In this document: positions 8,462-16,935 of the stretch, piece after piece
Position numbering within the stretch: the first letter of the stretch is position 1
How the letters are laid out: every line of letters starts with the position of its first letter
Made by a program: the position numbers and the translations under genes
From: Saccharopolyspora montiporae
GTDB taxonomy: Bacteria > Actinomycetota > Actinomycetes > Mycobacteriales > Pseudonocardiaceae
Assembly (NCBI RefSeq): GCF_015209505.1
Contig: NZ_JADEYC010000030.1
Location: 30,571-94,570, forward strand
Direction: 5' to 3'
Length of the DNA: 64,000 bases
Notes under the pieces: model-generated
The model's input: the letters and a program-made list of their open reading frames with translations, nothing else
Told to the model about the DNA's origin: nothing
The model's database searches: none

Positions 8462-9460
8462 CTAACCCAGGACCACGAGAACTGCGGGCGGCAGGGCGGC
8501 CAGGCCGGTGCAGAGCAGGGTGTTGACCACCACGTTGTCCCGGAAGACCGCCAGGAACTCGCGGATCACCGCGCTGGGCCAGTAGTAGCCCGCGGTGTGC
8601 GAACCGATCACGTGCCCGTCGACGCGTTCGGCCCGGGCCAGCATCGCGGCGCGGAACGCGTGGAAGCTGTTGGTGACGATCAGGCAGCGCGACCCCGGCT
8701 TGGTCCGCTGCATGATCTCCTTGCTGTACCGCAGGTTCTCCCGCGTGCTCGTCGAGGCGTCCTCCAGCACGATGTGCTGCTCGGGCACGCCGACGTCGAT
8801 CAGGTAGTCGGCCATCGCGCGGGATTCGGCGACGTCCTCGCCCGGTCCGCGGCCGCCGGAGACGAGGATGTCCGCGCCGCGGCCACCGGATTCCCGCAAC
8901 CGCCGGGCGAGGTCGAGCCGGCTGGCCAGCAGGGGCGGAACGGTCGAACCGAGCAGTCCGGACCCCAGCACCACGATGAAGTCCACGTTGCGGCGGGCGG
9001 GGATCCGGTCGTAGACGAGCGCGTACCCGACGAAGCAGGTGAACAGGAACGAGATGTAGCCGAGCACCAGACCCAGCGACAGCGCCAGCACGACCATCCC
9101 GACCGAGCCCGCCGCGATCGCCACGTAGACGAAGGCGACGTAACCGAACATGCCCATCCCGGCCAGCAGGGACAGCAGGTTGCTCAACCGCTTGCCCTCG
9201 CGGCGGAGCATGGTGATCCCGTTCACCACCAGGAACACCGCCAGCCCCGCGCACAGCAGCGGGATCGGCACGATCAGCAGCACCAGCAGGAGCCCGCCCA
9301 GCAGTGCCGATTCGGCGCGCACCTCGACGAGCAGCGCGAGCACGCCGAACCCGATGGTCAGCGCCAGGAACACGCCGTTGCGCAGCAACCGGCGTTCGAG
9401 GGCGAAGCTGACCAGGAAGCAGAGCGCGAAGAAACCCGCGATGATCACGAACAGGGACAC
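8462..9460 (-). CDS. YdcF/SanA-type DUF218 membrane protein
   Basis: A 332-residue protein from a GTG at 9460 (VSLFVIIAGFFALC). The first about 160 residues are five or more hydrophobic segments; the rest is a DUF218 domain with VVLGSGLLGSTVPPLL, VSGGRGPGEDVAES, EDASTSTRENLRYS and VTNSFHAFRAAMLAR, the pattern of E. coli YdcF/ElyC/SanA. The family is linked to envelope metabolism, but no reaction is established. It is convergent with the preceding gene (20 bases apart). Confidence 0.85.
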   Translation of the reverse strand: MSLFVIIAGFFALCFLVSFALERRLLRNGVFLALTIGFGVLALLVEVRAESALLGGLLLVLLIVPIPLLCAGLAVFLVVNGITMLRREGKRLSNLLSLLAGMGMFGYVAFVYVAIAAGSVGMVVLALSLGLVLGYISFLFTCFVGYALVYDRIPARRNVDFIVVLGSGLLGSTVPPLLASRLDLARRLRESGGRGADILVSGGRGPGEDVAESRAMADYLIDVGVPEQHIVLEDASTSTRENLRYSKEIMQRTKPGSRCLIVTNSFHAFRAAMLARAERVDGHVIGSHTAGYYWPSAVIREFLAVFRDNVVVNTLLCTGLAALPPAVLVVLG

Positions 9461-9539
9461 GCCGCGCAGGCTAGCCGATCGCCGCGGCGCCCCGTGCGGG
9501 CCACCTCTCGGGCACCGCGCGAGCACTGTCCACTCAGGA

Positions 9540-10166
9540 CTAGGACTGGTTCGGGGCCGGCGCGCACTCCGCGGGATCCCGGCCGAAGACCTCGTCCTCG
9601 CGGTCCGCACCGCGGATCGGGACCTCGCGCAGGAGGTGCACCGCTCCGGCCGCGACCCGGTAGGTCCGGAGGCCGCCGTCGAAGGTGCCCTGCTCGTTGC
9701 GCGCGGCGGACACGGCGTCGAGCACCGCGCCGGCGCCGCGGCCGGTGCAGCCGTAGGTGGACACGGCCCCCGCTCCCCCGCCTTCCGGGAGGCGCCACAG
9801 CTCGTCATCGGCCCCGCGCAGCGGGACCAGCCCGTGCTCGGGCGAGTGGGCCCACGCGGTGCGGGTGATCGTGTTGGCGCCCACCGACTCCGGCACGAGC
9901 ACCTCGGCGCGGCCGTCGCCGTTCACGTCCACCGGCACCGGTGGCGTTCCGCGCGCGTTGCCGGGCACCTCGACGTCCAGCACCTCCTCGGCCATCCCGG
10001 CCCGCAGCAGCATCGTGGACTCCGAGACCTGCACCAGGCTCACCGCGTCCGGCCGACCGTCGCCGTCCAGGTCGGCGTGCACCGCGGGCTGCTGGGCCGC
10101 AGCGGGTGCCGCGGTGGCCAGCGCCAGCGCGGCCGCGGTGAGTCCGACGATTCCGGTCCGCTCCAT
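9540..10166 (-). CDS. Secreted FG-GAP/VCBS-repeat protein
   Basis: The 208-residue product starts MERTGIVGLTAAALALATAAPAAAQQ, a Sec signal peptide with likely cleavage after the AAA run. Two calcium-loop motifs follow (HADLDGDGRPDAV, VDVNGDGRAEVLV), characteristic of FG-GAP/VCBS repeats that fold into small beta-propeller blades. A Cys in TYGCTGRG and one in AECAP could form a disulfide. Function unknown; likely exported or wall-associated. It is transcribed like the ssu genes upstream of it but 101 bases separate it from ssuD. Confidence 0.75.
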   Translation of the reverse strand: MERTGIVGLTAAALALATAAPAAAQQPAVHADLDGDGRPDAVSLVQVSESTMLLRAGMAEEVLDVEVPGNARGTPPVPVDVNGDGRAEVLVPESVGANTITRTAWAHSPEHGLVPLRGADDELWRLPEGGGAGAVSTYGCTGRGAGAVLDAVSAARNEQGTFDGGLRTYRVAAGAVHLLREVPIRGADREDEVFGRDPAECAPAPNQS

Positions 10167-10267
10167 GTCTCCTCCGGTGGTTCGGGCCCGGTGCGTCCCG
10201 GGCGGGCTTCCCCCTGGAAGACGTACCGGACCCGGCACCGGTTGCCCGGAGCGCCGGACACGTGCGG

Positions 10268-11437
10268 TCAGGACGCGGCGACCGGCTCCTGACCGGCGAA
10301 CGGGATGCTGCCCGCATGCGGGACTTCCACCTCGCCCGCCGCCGGATGCCGCCACAGGCCCTTCTTCTCCAGCAGCGGCAGGACGCCCTCGCCGAACCAG
10401 TACGCCTCCTCCAGGTGCGGGTGCCCGGACAGCACGAACTCCTCGATGCCCACCGCGTGGTACTCCTGGATGCGCTCGGCGACTTCGGCGTGGCTGCCGA
10501 CCAGCGCGGTGCCCGCACCACCGCGGACCAGACCGACGCCGGCCCACAGGTTCGGCGAGACCTCCAGGTCCGCGGTGGATCCACCGTGCAGGCCGAGCAT
10601 CCGCCGCTGGCCCTCGGATTCGCTGCGCCCCAACCCTTCCTGCACCTGCTCGATGAGCGCGGGGTCCAGCGCGTCCAGCAGCCGCTGCGCTTCGGCCCAC
10701 GCCTGCTGCGCGGTGTCCCGGCTGATCACGTGCAACCGGATGCCGAACCGGATCTCCCGCCCCTGCTCGGCGGCCAGTCCCCGGATCCAGCGCACCTTCT
10801 CCGCGACCTGCTGCGGCGGCTCGCCCCAGGTCAGATAGACGTCCACGTGCTGGGCCGCGACCCGCCCCGCCGCGGCCGAGGAACCGCCGAAGTACACCGG
10901 CGGGACCGGATCGGGGGTGCGCTGCAGTTCCGCACCGCTGACCGTGATGTGCGCGCCGTCGTGGTCGACCCGCTCCCCGGTCCACAGCCGGCGCACGACG
11001 TCGAGGAACTCGTCGCAGCGCGCGTAGCGCTGCTCCTTGTCCAGGAAATCCCCGTACGCCTGCTGTTCCCGGCTCTCCCCGCCGGTGACCACGTTGAGCA
11101 GCAGCCGCTTGCCGGAATGCCGCTGGAAGGTCGCCGCCATCTGGGCGGCCAGGGTCGGCGACAGCAGTCCCGGGCGGAACGCCACCAGGAACTTCAACCG
11201 CTCGGTCACCTCGGTCAGCATCGCCGTGGACAGCCAGGCGTCCTCGCACCACGCGCCGGTGGGGGTGAGCGCGCCGACGAAGCCGAGCTGCTCGGCGCTG
11301 CGGGCGATCTGGCCCAGGTAGCCCAGGGTTGCGGGTCGCTGCCCGCCCGCAGCGGTGGTGGGCAGCCCGTGCCCACCGCCGACGAGGTAGCGGCTGTCGC
11401 CGTAGGTGGGCAGGAACCAGTGGAATTGCAGGGACAT
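10268..11437 (-). CDS. ssuD: FMNH2-dependent alkanesulfonate monooxygenase
   Basis: SsuD (389 residues) cleaves alkanesulfonates to aldehyde and sulfite using FMNH2 and oxygen. The sequence starts MSLQFHWFLPTYGDSRYLVGG, the SsuD N-terminus, and has the luciferase-like blocks GFVGALTPTGAWCEDAW, NVVTGGESREQQ and VYFGGSSAAAG. Length matches E. coli SsuD (381). It is last in ssuC-ssuB-ssuA-ssuE-ssuD and gets FMNH2 from SsuE encoded just upstream. Confidence 0.93.
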   Translation of the reverse strand: MSLQFHWFLPTYGDSRYLVGGGHGLPTTAAGGQRPATLGYLGQIARSAEQLGFVGALTPTGAWCEDAWLSTAMLTEVTERLKFLVAFRPGLLSPTLAAQMAATFQRHSGKRLLLNVVTGGESREQQAYGDFLDKEQRYARCDEFLDVVRRLWTGERVDHDGAHITVSGAELQRTPDPVPPVYFGGSSAAAGRVAAQHVDVYLTWGEPPQQVAEKVRWIRGLAAEQGREIRFGIRLHVISRDTAQQAWAEAQRLLDALDPALIEQVQEGLGRSESEGQRRMLGLHGGSTADLEVSPNLWAGVGLVRGGAGTALVGSHAEVAERIQEYHAVGIEEFVLSGHPHLEEAYWFGEGVLPLLEKKGLWRHPAAGEVEVPHAGSIPFAGQEPVAAS

Positions 11438-11512
11438 GGTGCTTCCTTTCCAGGTGTCGGAAGGCGGCTGCGCGCTGCGGTCGGGAGGTGCGGCAGGCGC
11501 GGCCGCCGGGGC

Positions 11513-12073
11513 TCACGCCGTGCGGCCGAGCACCGCGTCGTGCGGGACGCCGTCCAGTGCCTTGTCGAACTGGGCGAGCACGTCCTGCAGCGGGACCGCG
11601 CTCTCCGCGCTGATCTCGACCCGGTCGGCGGTGATCGTGAGGTGCTTGTCCAGCAGGAAGAAGCTCTGCACGACATGCCGGGCACCGAGCGAGTGCACCA
11701 CCGGCCGCAACCCGTAGTCGAGGGCCAGCACGTGCGCGGTGCTGCCACCGGTGGCCAGCGGGAGCACGGCCTTGCCGCCGAACCCGAACTGCGGGAGCAG
11801 GTCCAGGAACGTCTTGAGCAACCCGGAGTACGCCGCCTTGTACACCGGAGTAGCCAGCACGATGCCGTCGGCCGCGGCCACCTGCTGCACGGCCGCGGCG
11901 ACCTCCGGATCGTCGGTATCCGCGCCCAGCAGGGGCTCGGCGGGCAACGCGCGCAGCCTGAGCTGCTCGGCCGCGCGGCCGGATTCGGTGATGCGGCGGG
12001 TCAGTTCGGCACCGACCCGTTCGGTCTTGGAGGTGCGAGAGGGACTTCCGGAGATGACCAGCACGTCGGACAC
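11513..12073 (-). CDS. ssuE: NAD(P)H-dependent FMN reductase of sulfonate metabolism
   Basis: The 186-residue flavodoxin-like protein starts at a GTG (12073; VSDVLVISGSPSRTSKTERV). The phosphate loop GSPSRTSKT and ATPVYKAAYSGLLKTFLDLLPQ are the SsuE signatures. It supplies reduced FMN to SsuD. It lies between ssuA (37 bases upstream) and ssuD (75 bases downstream), so all act as one operon. Confidence 0.92.
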   Translation of the reverse strand: MSDVLVISGSPSRTSKTERVGAELTRRITESGRAAEQLRLRALPAEPLLGADTDDPEVAAAVQQVAAADGIVLATPVYKAAYSGLLKTFLDLLPQFGFGGKAVLPLATGGSTAHVLALDYGLRPVVHSLGARHVVQSFFLLDKHLTITADRVEISAESAVPLQDVLAQFDKALDGVPHDAVLGRTA

Positions 12074-12110
12074 TTCAGCGCTCCTGTTCTCTCGGGCGAA
12101 CGGCGGTGGT

Positions 12111-13121
12111 TCAGCCGATCGCCGACAACTGCTGCTCGTAGCGGCGGTCGACGTAGTCCTCGAAGCGGAACCGGGTCGGCAGCACCCGCGCATCGAGGAA
12201 CGCTCGGGCGAGCTGCTGCTGCGAGCGGACGAGTTCCCCGTCCATCGGCACGGGCAACCGGTGCCTGCGTTCGGCCGCCCGCCGGGTGACCTCGATCGGC
12301 AGACCGGTGTCCGCCGCCCACTCGCGGGCCCGCTCCTCCGGGTTGGCCGTGTTGTGCTGTTCGGCGCGGGCGATGCGGGCGACGAAGTCGGCGATGGCGG
12401 CGTTCTTGCGCGGGTCGCCGAGCGATTCCACCGCGGCCACGGTGAACTCGTAGCCGTTGGCGGTGCCCCGCCCGTCGGCGAGCACCCGCACGTCGGCCTC
12501 CAGTTCGGCCTGGGCGGTGTAGGGGTCCCAGACCGCCCAGGCGTCCACCTGGCCCTGGGTGAACGCGGAGAACGCCTCGGCGGGCTGCATGAACGACAGG
12601 TCGACGTCGTCCGGTTCGAGCCCGGCCCGAGACAGCATGTTGAGCACGTTGCCGTGCGCCGAGCTGCCCTTGGCCAGGGCGACCGTCTTGCCGCGCAGGT
12701 CTTGCACCGAGCGCAGCGGTGATCCGGCGGGCACCAGCAGCGCATCGGTGGCCGAGTTCTGCTCGCTGGCCGAGACGGCCTTGATCTTCGCGCTCGCCGC
12801 GGCACCGAACAGCGGCGGCGTGTTGCCCACGCCACCGACGTCGACCGCGCCCGCGGACACGGCTTCCACCAGCGGCGGCCCGGAGGTGAACGTCGACCAC
12901 TCGATCTCGTACGGGGTGTCCAGCAAGCCCGCCGCGGCCAGCATGGACCGCTGGTTGCCCTTCTGGTCGCCGACCTGCAGCACCACGTCGGAGAGCTGCT
13001 CGGCCGGCACCGGCGGCGGCACCGGCGCGCGGGTGGGACCGGTGGTGACCTCGCCGCACGCGGTCAGCGCGAGGGCACCGACCAGCGCTGCGGCGATGCG
13101 CGGGACGTTGTCACGCAGCAC
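12111..13121 (-). CDS. ssuA: Aliphatic sulfonate ABC transporter, substrate-binding lipoprotein
   Basis: SsuA (336 residues) captures sulfonates outside the membrane. A lipoprotein signal peptide ends in LALTACGEV (lipobox LTAC, lipid on that Cys). The NMT1/SsuA-like fold is seen in VGDQKGNQRSMLAAAGLL, GKTVALAKGSSAHG and QVDAWAVWDPYTAQAE. The GTG start at 13121 lies 11 bases inside the 3' end of ssuB, implying coupled translation. Confidence 0.92.
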   Translation of the reverse strand: MLRDNVPRIAAALVGALALTACGEVTTGPTRAPVPPPVPAEQLSDVVLQVGDQKGNQRSMLAAAGLLDTPYEIEWSTFTSGPPLVEAVSAGAVDVGGVGNTPPLFGAAASAKIKAVSASEQNSATDALLVPAGSPLRSVQDLRGKTVALAKGSSAHGNVLNMLSRAGLEPDDVDLSFMQPAEAFSAFTQGQVDAWAVWDPYTAQAELEADVRVLADGRGTANGYEFTVAAVESLGDPRKNAAIADFVARIARAEQHNTANPEERAREWAADTGLPIEVTRRAAERRHRLPVPMDGELVRSQQQLARAFLDARVLPTRFRFEDYVDRRYEQQLSAIG

Positions 13122-13782
13122 CGGTGCTCACCCCCAGGTCGGAGAGCACCTGGGCGCGCAGGTCCGCGGTGGCCCCGCCCGCCGGGCGGTGGTGCTCGGC
13201 CGCGATGCGCCCGCCTTCCAGCACCAGGGTGCGATCGGCCAACGCGAGGGCTTCGTCCACGTCGTGCGTCACCAGCAGCACGGTCGGTCCGTGTTCGCGC
13301 CACAGGGTTCCGACGAGATCGTGCATGGACAGCCGGGTCAACGCGTCCAGGGCGCCGAAGGGTTCGTCCAGCAGCAGCAGATCGGGTTCGCGCACCAGGG
13401 CCCGGGCCAGCGAGACCCGCTGGGCTTCCCCGCCGGACAGGGTCAGCGGCCAGGAGTCGATGTGCCCGCCGAGGCCGACCTCCGCCAGGGCGCTGCGGGC
13501 GATCTCGTCGCGGTTCGGCCGGTTGAGCCCGAGCCGGATGTTGTCGCCGACCGTGCGCCAGGGCAGCAGCCGCGGTTCCTGGAAGGCCACGGACACCGCC
13601 TCGGGCACCTCGACGGCACCGTCGACGTCGGTGTCCAGCCCGGCCAGTACGCGCAGCAGCGTTGATTTGCCGGATCCGCTGCGGCCCAGCAGCGCCACGA
13701 ACTCGCCCGCCCCGACGGACAGGTCGAGCCCGTCCAGGACCGCGCGCCCGTGGAAGCGCTTGACCAGACCGCGGACGTTCAC
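13111..13782 (-). CDS. ssuB: Aliphatic sulfonate ABC transporter, ATP-binding protein
   Basis: A 223-residue ABC ATPase: Walker A GRSGSGKST, Q-loop FQEPRLLPW, signature LSGGEAQR, Walker B DLLLLDEPFGALD, and the switch His in LLVTHDVDEA. The EPRLLPW sequence is typical of the nitrate/sulfonate/taurine subfamily. The GTG at 13782 overlaps the ssuC stop by four bases (GTGA). It powers the SsuC permease. Confidence 0.93.
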   Translation of the reverse strand: MNVRGLVKRFHGRAVLDGLDLSVGAGEFVALLGRSGSGKSTLLRVLAGLDTDVDGAVEVPEAVSVAFQEPRLLPWRTVGDNIRLGLNRPNRDEIARSALAEVGLGGHIDSWPLTLSGGEAQRVSLARALVREPDLLLLDEPFGALDALTRLSMHDLVGTLWREHGPTVLLVTHDVDEALALADRTLVLEGGRIAAEHHRPAGGATADLRAQVLSDLGVSTGAA

Positions 13783-14621
13783 CGGGTTCGCGTCTCGGGC
13801 CGCCACCGCAGCGCCCTCCTCTCCAGCCGCCGCACCAGCGCGTCGGTGATCAGGCCCAGGGCCGCGTAGATCAGTAGGCCGACGACGATGATGTCGGTGC
13901 GCAGGAACTCCCGCGCGTTGTTGATCATGTATCCGATGCCGTTCTCGGTGTTGACCTGCTCGCTGATGATCAGCGACAGCCAGGCGATGCCGAGCCCTTG
14001 GCGCAAGCCGATGAGCGTGCCGGGCAGCGCGCTGGGCAGCACCACGTGTCGGATCCGCTCGGTCCGGGTGAACCCGAGCACGCGGGAGGCTTCCAGCAGC
14101 TTCGGGTCGACCCCGCGGATCGCGCCGTGCACGTTGAGGTACAGCGGGAACACGACGCCCATCGCGACCAGCGCGATCTTGGGCGCCTCGCCGATGCCGA
14201 ACCAGAGGATGAACAGCGGGACCAGCCCGAGGTGCGGCAGCGTGCGCAGCATCTGCAGCGGTGGGTCCAGCAGGTCGTCGCCCCACCGGCCGAGCCCGGC
14301 ACACAGCCCAGCGCCGATCCCGATGAGCACGCCGATGGCCAGCCCGGCGAGCACGCGGCTGAGCGAGACGCCCAGGTGCGAGCCGAGCTCGCCGGTCAGC
14401 GCCAGCTCCCAGGCCGAACGCAGGATCACGTCCGGGGCGGCCAGCTTGTCCGGCGGCAGGACGCCGGTCCCGCTGGCCAGCTGCCAGACCACCAGGATCA
14501 CCACCGGGCTGATCCAGCGGCGCAGGTTGCGGGGGCGCCATCGCCGGCCCGCGCGGACCTCCGACCCCGGCGCGCGGGGCCGCTCGGCGGCGGGCGCGTC
14601 GGGGGCAACGGACAGGGACAT
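13779..14621 (-). CDS. ssuC: Aliphatic sulfonate ABC transporter, permease
   Basis: A 280-residue inner-membrane permease with about six hydrophobic segments and the ABC-coupling EAA loop (EASRVLGFTRTERIRHVVLPSALPG; split here by function, residues about 170-195). The ATG at 14621 has an excellent ribosome site (AGGAGGTGGCGATCCC before ATG), which fixes the start. It is the first gene of ssuCBAED and its promoter carries the 24-bp element shared with the divergent tauE-like gene. Confidence 0.93.
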   Translation of the reverse strand: MSLSVAPDAPAAERPRAPGSEVRAGRRWRPRNLRRWISPVVILVVWQLASGTGVLPPDKLAAPDVILRSAWELALTGELGSHLGVSLSRVLAGLAIGVLIGIGAGLCAGLGRWGDDLLDPPLQMLRTLPHLGLVPLFILWFGIGEAPKIALVAMGVVFPLYLNVHGAIRGVDPKLLEASRVLGFTRTERIRHVVLPSALPGTLIGLRQGLGIAWLSLIISEQVNTENGIGYMINNAREFLRTDIIVVGLLIYAALGLITDALVRRLERRALRWRPETRTR

Positions 14622-14653
14622 GGGATCGCCACCTCCTACGAGGCGCTTTGAAA

Positions 14654-14677
14654 ACAAAGTCGATCGGGACAGTACAG
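14654..14677 (-). promoter_or_regulatory. ssu promoter -10/initiation element (copy 1 of shared 24-mer)
   Basis: On the minus strand this reads CTGTACTGTC, then CCGATCGACTTTGT, 24 bases in all. TACTGT (14674-14669) is a TANNNT -10; the -35 is weak. The run ends 32 bases before the ssuC ATG. Twenty-one of the 24 bases recur at 14823-14846 before the divergent permease. Adjacent CTTTG-AAAA-CAAAG (14646-14659) is a perfect five-pair inverted repeat. Confidence 0.6.
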
Positions 14678-14803
14678 TTTCATCCCGCCGCACGAACACC
14701 ATCTCTCACGCACTAGGAACACACGTTCGTGCGCAGCGCACATCCGATTCGGCGACGGCCGCGCAACCCCCGATCCACCCCCGTCCTACGCACTGGAACG
14801 TCG

Positions 14804-14846
14804 TTGACCGACGCCCGCAAATCTGTACCGTCTCTATCGACTTTGT
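14804..14846 (+). promoter_or_regulatory. Promoter of TauE-like permease with copy 2 of shared 24-mer
   Basis: TTGACC (14804-14809), 16-base spacer, TACCGT (14826-14831). The 24-mer copy covers 14823-14846 and ends ATCGACTTTGT; inside it CGAC-TTT-GTCG (14838-14848) is a perfect hyphenated palindrome that would lie at the start of the transcript, a good operator position. Confidence 0.6.
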
Positions 14847-14898
14847 CGGAAAGCCGGGTCGGCCGGCACCCACGATGCGCAGGAAGAAGAACCACCCG

Positions 14899-15819
14899 AT
14901 GGTCACGTTGATCCTCGTAGCAATCGCCGGATTCGTCGCGCAGCTCGTCGACGGTTCCCTGGGCATGGCGTTCGGGGTGACCGCCACCACCGGGTTGCTG
15001 GCGGTCGGCACCGCGCCCGCCGTCGCCTCCGCCTCGGTGCACCTCGCCGAGATCGGCACCGCCACCGCCTCCGGCATCTCGCACTGGCGGATGGGCAACG
15101 TCGACTGGCCCGTGGTGCGCTGGCTGGCCGTCCCCGGGACCATCGGCGGGTTCCTCGGCGCGACCTTCCTGGCCTGGCTGTCCACCGATGCGGCCGAACC
15201 CGTGATGTCCACGCTGCTCATCGCGCTCGGCCTGTACGTCCTGCTGCGCTTCACGCTCTGGACCACCCCGGTCCGCCCGCGCGGCATCACCAAGTCCGGG
15301 CGCCGCTGGCTGCTGCCGCTGGGGCTGACCGCCGGGTTCGTGGACGCCACCGGTGGTGGCGGTTGGGGCCCGGTCTCGACCACGACCTTGCTCAGCAGCG
15401 GTCGGCTCTCCCCGCGCCGCACGGTCGGTTCGGTGGACACCAGCGAGCTCCCGGTCTCGCTGGGCGCCAGCGTCGGCTTCCTCTACGCCCTCGGCGGCGA
15501 GGCGCTGTCCGCGACGGTCGTCGGCGGCCTGCTCATCGGCGGCGTGCTGGCGGCGCCGCTGGCCGCCTACCTGGTCCGGATCCTGCCCGCGCGAGTGATC
15601 GGCACCGGGGCAGGCGGGCTGATCGTGCTGACCAACCTGCAGGCGGTGCTGGACGCCGTCGGCGTTCCCGGACCGGCCCGCCTCGCGACCTCCGGGGTGC
15701 TGGCCGCCGGCTGGGTGGCGGCCGTGGTGTGGGCGGTGCGCACATCGATCGCCGAGCGCCGCGCGGCCCCGGACGAGGACGCCGAGCCCGCGGACGCGCA
15801 CGAACCCGCGGGCGCCTGA
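14899..15819 (+). CDS. TauE/SafE-family sulfite/sulfoacetate exporter or permease
   Basis: A 306-residue polytopic protein with the TauE/SafE (DUF81) pattern: AGFVAQLVDGSLGMAFGV near the N-terminus, its internal duplicate TAGFVDATGGGGWGPVSTTTLLS, and about eight hydrophobic segments. Start at 14899 is chosen for the AGGAAG 12 bases upstream; ATG 14875 in frame is an alternative that would place the start 28 bases after the shared promoter element, close to the spacing seen for ssuC. Divergent pairing with ssuCBAED suggests export of sulfite released by SsuD, an inference. Confidence 0.87.
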   Translation: MVTLILVAIAGFVAQLVDGSLGMAFGVTATTGLLAVGTAPAVASASVHLAEIGTATASGISHWRMGNVDWPVVRWLAVPGTIGGFLGATFLAWLSTDAAEPVMSTLLIALGLYVLLRFTLWTTPVRPRGITKSGRRWLLPLGLTAGFVDATGGGGWGPVSTTTLLSSGRLSPRRTVGSVDTSELPVSLGASVGFLYALGGEALSATVVGGLLIGGVLAAPLAAYLVRILPARVIGTGAGGLIVLTNLQAVLDAVGVPGPARLATSGVLAAGWVAAVVWAVRTSIAERRAAPDEDAEPADAHEPAGA

Positions 15820-15844
15820 CGCCGGCCGCCCGGCGCCCCTGCCG

Positions 15845-15886
15845 CAGACCGCCTCCGGCCGCATACTCGCGGCCGGAGGCGGTCTG
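15845..15886 (+). terminator. Strong hairpin terminator after TauE-like gene
   Basis: A perfect 18-pair stem (15845-15862 with 15869-15886) around the six-base loop ATACTC, 26 bases past the stop codon. No U-run follows, as usual for actinobacterial terminators. Only 25 bases separate it from the stress-protein start. Confidence 0.85.
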
Positions 15887-15911
15887 TTCGAGCAACCGAG
15901 GGGGACGCCCG

Positions 15912-16802
15912 ATGTGCGCCTTGCGGACGGAAACCGTGGTGGCCGGCTTCGACGGGACCGAGGAGTCCCGCCGCGCTGTCTGGTGGGCGGCGGACGAAGC
16001 GCTCACCCGCGGGCAGCCGCTGCTGCTGGTGCACGCGTTCAGCATGCCGCTGGAAGAACTCACCCGGGTGCACCTGCCCACCGAGGAGTTCGCCTACGAG
16101 CCCGTCCGCGCGGCCGCCGAGCAGGCGGTGGTCGGGATGGCCGAGCAATGCAGGCGGACGCTGCCGGGGCTCGACGTCAGCACCAGCACGCACCTCGGAC
16201 ACCCGGCTTCGGTGCTCATCGATGCCGCCGTGGACGCCAGCGTGCTCGTGCTGGGCGCCCCGGAGCTCAGCCGGTTGCGCCGCGTCCTGCTCGGTTCCAC
16301 GGCCGCCGAGGTGGTCCGCACGGCGCACGTGCCGGTCGTCGTGGTGCGCGGGGAACCGGCCGAGCGGGACGCGCCGCGCGCCGACCGGATCGTGGTCGGC
16401 GTGGACGGCTCGCCCACCAGCAGCCGTGCGACCGGTTTCGCCTACGACTACGCCTTCCGGCACGGCGCCGAGCTCACCGCGCTGCTGGCCTACACCGAGC
16501 ATCCGCCCGATGCGCTGCCGCCCGATCGCGGCTGGACGGTGGACGCCGACGACGCCGAAGCCTCCCGCCGGGCGCTGTCCGAGGCGGTGGCCGGCTGGGC
16601 CGAGCGCTATCCGGACGTCTCGGCCCGGCACGACGTGACCACCGCCGGGCGCCCCGCCGAGGCGCTCATCGACGCCGCCGAGGGCGCCGATCTGCTCGTG
16701 GTGGGCACCCGGGGACGCGGTCCGCTGCGCACGACGCTGCTCGGCTCGGTCAGCCACGCCGTCGTGCACTACGCGCCCGTTCCGGTCGCCGTGGTGCGCT
16801 GA
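15912..16802 (+). CDS. Universal stress protein, two tandem Usp domains
   Basis: The 296-residue protein has two UspA folds: residues about 8-145 (VVAGFDGTEESRRAVWWA ... LGAPELSRLRRVLLGSTAAEVV) and about 155-296 (IVVGVDGSPTSSRAT ... VVGTRGRGPLRTTLLGSVSHAVV). The second has the full ATP-binding G-2x-G-9x-G(S/T) pattern; the first departs from it (GAPELSRL), so only the second is likely to bind ATP. Tandem Usps in actinobacteria are tied to hypoxia and dormancy; the specific role here is unknown. Confidence 0.9.
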   Translation: MCALRTETVVAGFDGTEESRRAVWWAADEALTRGQPLLLVHAFSMPLEELTRVHLPTEEFAYEPVRAAAEQAVVGMAEQCRRTLPGLDVSTSTHLGHPASVLIDAAVDASVLVLGAPELSRLRRVLLGSTAAEVVRTAHVPVVVVRGEPAERDAPRADRIVVGVDGSPTSSRATGFAYDYAFRHGAELTALLAYTEHPPDALPPDRGWTVDADDAEASRRALSEAVAGWAERYPDVSARHDVTTAGRPAEALIDAAEGADLLVVGTRGRGPLRTTLLGSVSHAVVHYAPVPVAVVR

Positions 16803-16935
16803 ACCGCGCCCTGCACTGCGAATCCCGTGCCGCAGCACGTCTTTCGCGCTGCTTCGTTCCCGAAAACCGCGCTGTTGACCGCGGATCACCGCCTTGGTAA
16901 GAACGTGCGGAGGCGGCGGCTTCCCGGGAGGCGAA

